Below, in pieces: positions 34,768 through 46,700 of a stretch of 64,000 bases of DNA. A model generated the notes under the pieces. It saw only the letters and a list, made by a program, of their open reading frames with translations. It had not been told where the DNA came from and made no database searches. The position numbers and the translations under genes are program-made. Source of the stretch: Meghimatium bilineatum (taxonomy: Eukaryota > Mollusca > Gastropoda > Stylommatophora > Philomycidae); contig CM067322.1 in the NCBI GenBank assembly GCA_034231615.1, positions 55,142,357 through 55,206,356 of the forward strand, in the 5' to 3' direction. Position 1 is the first letter of the stretch; each line of letters begins with the position of its first letter.

Positions 34768-37700
34768 CCTAACATTCCCTAATAAAATAACCTAAAAAAG
34801 GTTTTTAAATTGCTGTTAAATAACATGCCTGACCCAGCCAAAGATCATTTGATGCCTGCCCCTTCACGAAATATTCTTGCCCAATCCTTCACTTTTGTCT
34901 TCAAAGTACATTTTCCACCACAAACTGCCTGCATTATCTGATGAATGTTGGTTGGTCAGCATCCTTCAGCTGTAAGAAACTGAATTCTTGCTCATTGGTC
35001 AAATTTAGATGGATTCATTATCACACTGGCCATGTTTTCAACTACTTGCACTGGACACTAAACATACAAAGAGAATGACCACGTGAGCATTTGTTAATCG
35101 ATGTGTACTTATTACATCAGTGATGATGACTAAAAGCTCTTCACATGCTGACATGAGATGCAACATGGGTAGGTTCCTGTGAATATACCTCATATTACAC
35201 AGTATATTTATTATATTTAAGAATGCTGCCTTCATGTACCCTATTGTTTCTTATCTCTGTTGAACTTCTTCCATCTGATGTCAACATTGTTCCTAAATAC
35301 TTGAATTTATGGATCTATTTAAGTACAATATTGGAAGTTTAACTGATTCTTTTCACATTCTTTCTAATACATTACTGCTGTTCTTCATCTTGGATATCTA
35401 CTATTTCCATTTTGTTGTACTTTGTGTTTGGCTTCAGAAAACATCAAACTCACAACTATTATGCACATCTTCAATAAATTGTTACTGTTTCTAATAAACA
35501 TAAAAAGACAATTTAGCAAGATTCTTAAAAACGAAGAGCTAGAAATGTCTACAATTAGACAATATGAGGAAAATGGAGACAGAGAAGACAGAAAATGGAA
35601 GGTCTATATCATGAGATAACAAGTTTTTGGGGAAATCCATTGAGTATATAAATAATAACATGTTATTTTTTTTAAAAGTTATTGAAGAATAAACAATCAT
35701 CTCCTCTAGATATGACACAAATGTGGTACCTGGCTGTCCAAGGATATCTCCATCAGCTGATCTACTGAGCGACTCACTGCGATAAGATGATGCCGCTGAT
35801 CTTCTAATGCCTGTGAAACATAGAATTACATTTAGAAAACAATACAGCATTTGTCACAAGTCACACAATTTAACTAGTTCTGGCCAATTTGAAGTCATGC
35901 AGGATTTTATGATAAAAATTATATATTCAAGTCAACATTGTTACAACCAAAACCATATGTTTTCAGATTTTTATGTGATTGGATTATCGCAAATAAAATG
36001 GTGGAACATGCTTTATAAATATATACCCTGCTCCCCCTTTAAGTAGGCAACTTGGAAAATTGGGAGTGTTATGGGTATTAACCATTTAGCTGCTATATTG
36101 TTCTCAGTAAATGATCCCAGCTGTGTTAAGTTCTCCAATGAATTTATAGACAAATGAGTAACCTCGTCAATAGAAGACATATAGAAGAATGAGTAAACTT
36201 GTCAATAGAAGACATAGAAGAATGAGTAAACTTGTCAATAGAAGACATATAGAAGAATGAGTAAACTTGTCAATAGAAGACATAGAAGAATGAGTAAACT
36301 TGTCAATAGAAGACATATAGAAGAATGAGTAAACTTGTCAATAGAAGACATATAGAAGAATGAGTAAACTTGTCAATAGAAGACATATAGAAGAATGAGT
36401 AAACTTGTCAATAGAAGACATATAGAAGAATGAGTAAACTTGTCAATAGAAGACATATAGAAGAATGAGTAAACTTGTCAATAGAAGACATATAGAAGAA
36501 TGAGTAAACTCGTCAATAGAAGACATATAGAAGAATGAGTAAACTTGTCAATAGAAGACATATAGAAGAATGAGTAAACTTGTCAATAGAAGACATGTAG
36601 AAGATTTAGTAAATTTGTCAAAAGCAGTCATATGGAACAATGAGTAAATTCATCAATAGTAGACATATAGAAGAATGAGTAAACACTTCAATAGCAGACA
36701 TATAGAAGAATGAGTAAACTCATGCACAGCAGCTAAGGGTTAAAGAAAGAGTCCCATTCTATCTATTATCTTTCTGCTTTTTTAATGAGTTTACTCATTC
36801 TTCTATGTAACTGCTATTGAATGTTAGGTGAATGATGATTTGTTTTGAGGCTATGGCACATTTGGTGACTTCATATACAGTAATATCGTGGCATCTCAGG
36901 ACGCCGATAACTCCTTTAACTCTTAGTGGACCAGGGACAAAACCAGCAAATAGGGAAAAACGACAAACAGGTTGTTGTTTGGTCCACTACGATTTAATCT
37001 ACCTTCTTCTTGGTCTTCCTCTACCTCTTGGTGATTCAATTCTCACATTGCATGCTCTTGCTGCTAGCCAATATTGCTTAATTCTCATGAACTCATTTCT
37101 GGTAAGCAGCTAAAACAGCCAGTTAAGCAGATCCCTTCTGCAGGTAAGCAGCTAAAAGCCAGTTAAGCAGATCCCTTCTGCTGACAAGCAGCTAAAACCA
37201 CAATTTCTATAATTTATTCTAAATACATTACAGCAGAGCAGGAAAACCCTTAAGGAAATAAAGAGTTATGTGACCAAATCATAAACCTACCATGGTACAG
37301 AAACACTCAAAATTTCTGGAGGTCAAAATTTAAAAAAACTTGTTTTGTGTGTGCTGAAATGTAAGCATGATGGATAAGAAACATCACTGAGTACTTTAAC
37401 ATGTTCTTAAATCAAGTAGGCCAACTCCCAGAATCATTATCTAAGACAATCTGTAAATAAGTAATGGAAAGAATATCACCTTAATGACAACAATAAACAA
37501 CACAAAATCAACAACATCAGCAACAACAACAAAACATAACACAAAATCAGCAACAGCGGCAACAACAGCAGCAGCAACAATAACAACAACTACAATAATA
37601 ATAATGACAAATTTGTTGTCTATGTTAGCAAGCATTTTCTTATGTCATATACCAGGATCACTACTCTGGGAAAGTCCGGTATCACTGTTTCTCCGTCTTC

Positions 37701-40700
37701 CTTGTTGTCCAGGCAGAGTTCTTCCTCTTGTTGTTACTGGTCTACTATTGGACAGAACAGGTTGATATTGCATCTGACCTGTATAAATGCAAATACAGAG
37801 AATTACATATACAATCTCAGATAACTAAGATAACATATTTTCATTGTCTTCTTTATGGATGTTTTAACATGAATGTTGTGAGCTCAAAAGAGGTGGACAG
37901 CGCTGAGATTGTTGGCAGCTATTTTTGTAAACAATGATTTCTTGCACTGCTATATCAAGGGGACTAGTCCTGTCAGTGGTAGAGTATGCCTTGGCTATCA
38001 TGATCCTTAGCCAAACTCAGTTGATAGACCTGACAGGATACAGAATGAAACACTGACAAGATCCACCCACTATACGGTGATACTGAAAATATCAAAGGAA
38101 ACAGATTAAAGAGGGAGAAATCATGGCTTGGCAGGGCTGATGAGGTTATTAAATGGGCGTGAACATTAGGGACATAGAACCTGGAGAAGAGTGAGAAAAT
38201 AATCTTATCATAATTAAAACTTTCGTTGAAGTGGTAATTACACTTTCCAAGAAATATGATAATGACATTCCAGTGCATATAGATTACTGTAAGAAATCCA
38301 GGTTCTAATCAATGAGAATTCCTCAGATGGGGATATTATTATTATCTATACTGATGGGCCTGTGGTTCTACAAAATTGTATCGCAAGGAAAGACTTGAAT
38401 GTCATGGTGCTGAAAGTGTTAATACTTGATGTGGAAACAATTTTCTTATTCTACGTAATTCTTAAACTGATATACTGAGTTTTATTTCTTCGTAAAAAAC
38501 CACGGCAGATTTACAAGAATTAATTTGTGTACAAGAACAATGATATTATAAACCTAAAAAATATTTTTGTAACATTAAATTAAAAGACAGAAACCTCTAG
38601 ATCTCGATCCCAAAGTTTGTTGTTGCGGTGGTGTTTTACTACGTTGTTCCTGGTGAGTTGTGGTTCCATTTCTCTGATTCTGTTGTGGTGGTTGTGTTCT
38701 GCTTGTAAGCTCATGTTCAGGTGATGGTGTTCTGTTGTGAAGTTGTTGTTCTTGTCTTTCATGGATTTCTTTCTCTAAGGTAAAAGGACTTCCTGCAAGC
38801 TTTCCTTTCACTAGAATAAACATTGCAATCGTTGATATTCAACACAAGACTTATAAAAATCAGTCATCTGGCAAAAAACTGTAAAGTTCACAATATTAAC
38901 AATCTGATAAGAACTAAACAGCAAAAAATATCATAACAAGAACTAAACTACAACAATTTGATAACAAGAACTAAGTTACAACAATTTGATAACAAGAACT
39001 AAATTGCAAAAATTTGATAACAGGAACTAAATTACAGCAATTTCATAAAAAAGAACTAAATTTGATAACAATTTGATAACAAGAACTAAACTTTACAACA
39101 AAGTGATAACAAGAACTAAACTACAAAAATTTGATAACAAGAACTAAACTACAAAAATCTGATAACAAAAACTAAACTGCAACAATTTGATAACAAGAAC
39201 TAAACTGCAACAGCTGTAAACTACAAGACCTTATAAAGGTCTTGAGGAGATGAAAGTTATGACTGCTGCTCAATGTGAACAGAGGCTGCTATTTCTGCTG
39301 TATCAGGGATTGGTGGTGGTGGTGGTAGAGTACACACTGAAAATTCTGACACAGAGTCAGACTCAAACAGAAAGATTGGATAGAATCCAGAATGAGGCAA
39401 TGCGAATCATTTTGGGGTGTACGAGAGATACATCTGCACAAGCTATGCGATACCTACTTGATTGCCCAACTGCAGAGAACAAAATACATATGCAGGGCTA
39501 TGGACTACCTACAAATCATCGCTGATAAAGAGCACCCTCTACACCCAGAAATTATCGAAGTGAAAGGCAGTTGACTTAAGAGAGGAAAGTCGTGGATGGG
39601 GCATGCAGAGGACGTTATACAGAGTGTCTGCAGATTGGAGGATGTACTACCTGGTGCCGAATGGAGTCTAGAGCCCTCAGATTGTCCAACAGCCTTCGAA
39701 GGATTAATAACACTCAATAGAGAGTGCAGGGAATGGTGGTCGAGTCAGAGGAGCTCGCTCTGGTCAGCAAGAATTCCAGGGAAGGTGATATGATTATATA
39801 TACAGATGGGTTGGATGAGAGATACATCACGAGTGCCTGGGCACTCACAGCTCAAAGGCTGGAGGAGACTATCAGAGAGGAAAGTGGTGCATTCACTCAG
39901 ACAACAAGCAGCATGACAATGGAGATTTTGGCAGTAACCAAAGCTTTGAAATGAGAGTGCTCACAGACTGTCTGCAAGCATGCCTGTATACTCAGTGACT
40001 CCATGAGCATGATTGCGAAAGTTCAGGTGGGGTACGTTCGGGAACAGTGGCTGGATGCAGTGAAGAATTCCTGTGTGCGTAGAGTGACTTTTATTTTTGC
40101 GCTGGGACATGAGGAAGCCCAGGGTAATGAGAGAGCAGATACGTTGGCCGCATACGCTGCTACTACGGCTGTTGGTGGAGTGATGGATCAGACAGACATT
40201 TTGAATGCCCTATGGGAAAACGCACTAACAAATGACTGTACAAGTGACAATGACTCTTGTTCCATGACTAGAATAAGGAAGCTAGGTTTGAAATGTGGTG
40301 TCACTAGAAAGGAACAGTTTCATGGGCGAGAAAGAATGATGGTCAATCAACAACATACTGGGACCGTCAGTCAATGTGTAATGGCGGATACACTCAAGGA
40401 GAGATATGAGTACATATGGACTTGTCCGGAGTACAATGACGATGATAAAACGACTAACTAACTACCCGGTAACTAAACTGCAACAATCTGATAAGAACTA
40501 AATCTGATAACAAGAACCTACCACTTGTGGAAGGCCTGCAGGTATTACTAGAGGCCTACCGGACAAATCATCATGCAACATTATACTTCAAGTAGATGGT
40601 ACGACTATATTAATTCATTAAGTGCCATGCTGGTGACATAGGCGAACATGGCTCTCCACAGCTCTCTATCTCTAGTATTATGTATCAAGATCATTGTTGT

Positions 40701-43700
40701 TTCTCTGCCATGCCAGGTTGTTAAACTGTCTAATATTTTCTCACGTTGTCACCCTCTATCTCTGTTGCCTTCAATCTTGCCTGTTGTGAATTTGTTCTCC
40801 AAACCTCGTCTCATAATGTAGCCAAAACATGAAGATTGTCTTTTTCTTATATTGGTGATTAAGTTTTGTTTCGCCTTTGACTCTTTCAACACCTCCACAT
40901 TAGTTTTCCTGGTAGTCCATGGTATTCTAAGCATTCTTCTGTAGAACAACATCTCTAATGCCTCTAATTTCCCACTTTCCTGTATGTTTATTGTCTAAGA
41001 CTCACATTCACATGTTAGTATAGGAGTTATATAACACTGCAGACTCTCTTCCTCACCTCTAATGACAAGGTCATACTACACAATATATTATTTTATTTTT
41101 GTGAATGTTGTTTTTTTAATTCCCTATTCTGCTTCTTATTTCTGTTGAACTTCTTCCATCTGCTGTAATCGTTGTACCTAAATATTTGAATTGGTGAACC
41201 TGTTTTAATACTGTATCATTCACTTTGATATTGCAAATTGTGTTATTTTGTTTCTTTGAAATAACCATTACTTCTGTTTTCATGGTATTTAGGAAGATGC
41301 CTTTCTCTGTACTGACTGTGACTACTACATTAATTAATTCTTGAAGGTCTTCTTCACTTTTAGCAATCAGAACAGTTGACATTCAACACAAGATTTATAA
41401 AAACAAAAACCATCTGACAAAAAATTGTAAAGTTCACAATATGAAATTTAGTTCAGAATGAGAACAGTCATCTGCATATCTCAAATTATTTCTATTATGT
41501 CCTCCCACTGATATTCCTAGGATATCAACTATTGCATGCATTATGTTTTCACTGTATAAAGAAAACAGATCTGAAGAAAGTACACAACCCTGTCTAACTC
41601 CTTGCTTCCACTGTTTAAAAGAACAAAATTAATTTCCTACACTTATTGCTGCTGTTTCTTGCCAGTACATGTTCCCAATGATGTTTCTTCTTCTTCTTCC
41701 TCTGCGTTCATTCTCAAACACCTGCAGATTAGCAGGATGTAGTCCAGAGAACGGAATGCGTTGTGTCATGGTTTACAGCATTGATGCAATATCTGCACCT
41801 TTCGGCCTGACACATCCGACTTCAGCATGGCTTTGGGACACTGACCCTATATGGGATAGGACAGCCAACTCCATCCCATAACCTCCTTAGTTGCCTTTTA
41901 CGACATGTGTGGAAGGTAAATAGTGTTGCTATTCTTTGCTCCTCTTTCGGGCCCCGGCAACACACGGGCACCCAATGATGTTTAAATCCTTACAATCTAT
42001 GTTCAATTCTCTAGCATGTATATAACTTCACTATGTTAACTTTATTAAATGCTTTTGTGTGGTCTATAAAACATAGGTACAGGTCTATTTTTACCTCTAC
42101 AGACCTCTCTATTATTGTTCTCAAAATATATATAGCATTGTTGGTATTTTTGCCTTCTACAAAGCCACACTGCTTAGAACTTATTTGGTATGATTATATA
42201 GCAAAGCTTTTCTTCCAAGTTAAAATTCCTCCAACGTTCATCTATACAGTTGTTAAATTGTTCATGTTGTATGTCCTGTTGTCATTCTTGGGTTAAATGC
42301 ATATATTGTATTAATTTCTTATTTTTGTCTTTTATCACATAATCCCCATTTATGACAGAGATGCAGGCGATGGATATTGTACCTTTGTTCTTCAGTGAAT
42401 CTCCTAGGTTGCGGAGAATCTCCAGATGCACCATCACTGAAGATGGATTAACAAAGTTGATAAAAGAATGATGAACTAGTGTCCCAAAAGTATATGCTAT
42501 GGTTGTGGATGGACATGATGATGAGGGGATAGAGTTACTTCTGCATTGGAATGCATGCATCAGAGACCAAACATGCATTCATAAATTCCCACAACACAAC
42601 TATACCTTGCAAAAACGAACCTAATTGTCAGAAAGGATATGGGCTGTCAAGAGCTGCCTGCTCGCAGATAAAGGGATTATTTTATCATCATTAATATCCA
42701 CAACAACGAAAACAGTGGAATCCCTCTGTATCTTTTTTAGAACAAATTCCCCTATTTAACAGCTCCTTAATCATAATTAATGTGGCCAAACTAAATAAAA
42801 TTGTAATTTAACATGGCAATTACTAGAAACATACCTAACTCTCAAATTAAAGATTTAAACTTCTAACATGGTTAGAAATATCATTATGTATGTGAGAAGT
42901 TGATTGAAGATGTAGATCTACCTTGAGGTTTCATGAGAACAGTTACCAGTATTTTGTTAATAACAAACATAATTGAAGCCACATGCCTATATAGGCCTAC
43001 CATAAATTTTTGTATTCGTAAATGGATGTATCTACAAAATTGATACAGTTTGAGTGGAAGTTATTGATTTGGAAGTTTGGTAAGTTCACATTTCATGTCA
43101 CAAAATGTTTTTAATTTGTATACATTAGATATTATTTTAAAATTAATTTTTAATTATTACGATTCTGATACTTCACATTATGTACATGTTTGTTTTTTAC
43201 ATTGCTGTCCAACAATAACATTTTAAAAAAATAATTATGTCAAAAACAAAAATCCATGGACAATGACACAAAGTTAAAAACAGACAACATAATTGTGATG
43301 TATATGAAAGTTGATAGTGTACACACTTCTTTGCGTATGATCTTCATATCTTCTTTCTTGTTCCATGTCTTCTTTGGATGTTAGTACTTGTCCAATGCTC
43401 ATTTCTCCAATACTTCTGCCTGTATTGGACATAACCACTATCGGAGATGGTCTATTTAGGATCTGATGAGAATACAAGATGAATAAAATAAGAGATGATA
43501 AGTTTCATATGTAAAATTATATATGATAGACACAAGCAAAAGATGGTTATTGTGATAATTATCACTATTACTGTTGCCACTAATAAACTTTCTTGTTCAC
43601 AGTGAAATTTAAGACCACAACTTTTTGCACCACCAAACTCTATTTTGGACCTTTTCTCAGATCTACCCATGATTCTGTTAGCTTTAATAAGGTCTTCCAG

Positions 43701-46700
43701 ATTGGAGTTGTTGAGGGTTTAGTTACAGTTCTTATAAAAATATTTATGTCTAAGTTTTGGACTATGTTTTAGCCTCGACCTCAACCTACTAAACTTGCAA
43801 GAAAATAAATTGTGTTTATCTTATCTGACAACTTTCCAAGTTAGATTGGATTGATCTGGTCCTTAATGGAAGGAATAATGGTACAATGATCACTTTTCAA
43901 CCCCCAATGTTTTGCAGGGAAAAATGTATGCAGAAAACATTGTCGCATCATTTGGTAATCGTAACACACTTTTCATTAATCCTACAACAAAATGTAAACA
44001 AATGAAAAAATGGCTGAGAACATTCTACAAGTTGAAATACACACAATAAATGATGACGTCATCGTGGGATAAAACTCAGCCGCATGTGTTCCGTCTCGCA
44101 TTAGGATTAGAGTTTAGGATTAGCGGTTAGGGTTAAGATTAGGGGTTAGGATTAAGTGTTAGGGTTTGGCTTTAAATTGCTACCCCACACAAGTGTTTTT
44201 GAAGCCATTCTCATTCTCATTGAAGCGACATTGCAAAATATTGACCTCCAGAAAATGTTTAGTAAGAAACAATCCTAATCCTATCTCTAATACCTAACCC
44301 AAATCCTAAGCCCTAACCCTAGCCCCTAACCCTAACGCAAGATAGAACACATGCTGCTGAGAATTTTATCCCATGATGACATCATCATTTAGTGTGTGGA
44401 ATTTTGCTTATAATGTTTCAAAATTGTACACATTATAAAACCCCAAAAATATAATCTGTTGATGTGGGTGGTTGGTCTGCGATCATTGTTCCGGAATAAC
44501 ATTTAAAAGGAATAGGAACAACATGAGGTGGAAGGAGAAAATATTATACAAGACATAAGTGATGTCCTAAATGGGTGAAGGAAAAGCTTTGACTAATGGT
44601 CACAAAACCACATTCATAAATTCATGAGTTTAGTGATGCAAGATTAGATGATGAGGATAGGTGTGTCGAGGGTTGAGTTATTTCAGACAGAAGATACAAA
44701 GTTACATTATTTGCTTTTAAACTTGCCAAGAAAGTCATCACTTGGAAAGAGGATGTTACAGTTCATGGGTTCAATGGAAAGATTAACTGCCCTGTGCACT
44801 CCATAGTTAACTGTTAATATCACATCATCACAACTGGGTCAATAGAAAGTGGTGTCAACCAGCTGATGAAGGCCATCTTGCAATTATAGGTTCTTATACT
44901 GTGCCACTATTTTGTGCCACTTTTGTTACCAAGCACAAGTGTATAATAACAATCTTGAATGATGTCTTTTTGAAGGCTGTGCACTAGAAATGAATACAGT
45001 AAATCACTGATAGTGCAACAGAACTCTGAGGAGCAAGGAGACTGAAAGACATGAATGAATAGATAGAGATGCAAATACTGCATCAAATGTACAAATACTG
45101 TCATCTATATAAGTCTGTCAGGTCACCTGTTGTACATGAATGGGTTTCTTCTGCATTAGTGCCAGCACTTCTAGTCTAGGATCCTTGTCTGGGTCAGCAA
45201 CTCCTCCATACATAAATTCTCCTTCACTCTTTATGCCTCCTTCTGCATCCTGAAACATTTTACAAGAACAGTCAAAGACAGACAATACCATCATAGTTGG
45301 AAGAAGGTCAACAGAACTGATACCAAAAAAATGATACCATATATCACTAAAAATGTACATGATAATTATACCACAATAAGTATGTGAAAGAACAAAGAGA
45401 GTGTCATCTGTTTTGCAATTTATTTTTACTCTAGTTACATTACATTTCTAGATCAATATGTATTTGTCAACACAATCAGTGCAACAGAGGACATCAAAGT
45501 TGAGCTGAGGATAAAAAATCCTCAAGTGCCATTTCTGCATTGAAGGTTGGCTGCATGGACTCCCAACATCCTCTGTCTCTTGATTTGATGGTGCACTCTG
45601 AAAAAATTTATCTTTTCCATCTTGTGATGTTTCCCTTCCACTTGTACCTCTGTTTACTTCTTGCTAGCTGTTTCTCAAATTGACCTTCAAATGAGATTTT
45701 CAACTTAAAACATTCTTACCAAATACTATTTGTAAATGGGAATGTTGAAAATAATGATTACCATCTTGGAACTGTCATACCTACAGTGACAATCTTCAGG
45801 AGACTATCAAACTTTGCAGGCATTTTTCAAAATCACTTTATATTTACTGTGTAAACAGTTATTCCAGTATTTATATTTTCATTTCTAATTTTTATAACAT
45901 CTTAGTTTACTTGTATTTCCATGAAATGTGAAAGGTTTGAAATTCTCACCAGTGGATCATCAGACCAAACCACCGTAGGCATCTGTGGCTATGTTGACAG
46001 AAATGCAAAACAGTGGCAAAATAAGGTCATGCATGCGTGACTGTCGATAGCTTTAAGCTTGGTGACCAGCGTGTAAGTACAACAACCAGTTCTCTCATAA
46101 GACTGGCTTACTATACTAGCAATATAGTTACAGATGTCCACAGATCGGTGGAAGTGGTAAGAATTCTCAACGTATTACCGGTAGTTACCAACGCAGAAGT
46201 CAGATGTGTCAGGCTATTGATGCAAGTAAAACAGTGGCACAATACATTTTCATTCTCTGGACTACATGCTGCTGGAAATCTAGTAGGACCATTGTCCTTT
46301 TATAATAGAGTTCTGAATATGATAATGAATGCCACAAAAAAGGACTAACCACCATGCAACAGTACACCCCTAGAAGATGACATTCACATATAGCAAGATA
46401 TTTCTCTTATCAAAGATCCACAGCACTTCATTTGTACAAATCTATTTTCAGCCCTTCTTAGTAGGAGATTTTTCTCAAAGCATTGCATATTGTTGAGAAT
46501 TGGTACCTTCTGAATATGAAATAAAGGTCGGAGGAAATCTCCATATTGTTGAGAGTTAGTACCGTCTGAGTATGAAATAAAGGTTTAGGAAAATCTCCAC
46601 ATTGTTGAGAGTTGGTACTTTCCGAATATGAGATAAAGGTCTGGGAAAATCTCCATATTGTTGAGAGTTTGTACTGTCTGAATATGAAATAAAGTTCTGG

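Noticed and set aside
34685-34775. Apparent Tyr-Ile repeat at the start of an ORF that contains a TALPID3 exon
   Set aside because: It is the TA microsatellite of the intron; the exon starts at the AG at 34667-34668.
37484-37765. Thr/Ala-rich plus-strand ORF over CAA/CAG triplets
   Set aside because: Low-complexity intron DNA followed by the antisense of a TALPID3 exon.
44100-44340. Interstitial telomere
   Set aside because: The TTAGGG-like words are degenerate and arranged as inverted arms of an element, not a head-to-tail telomeric array.
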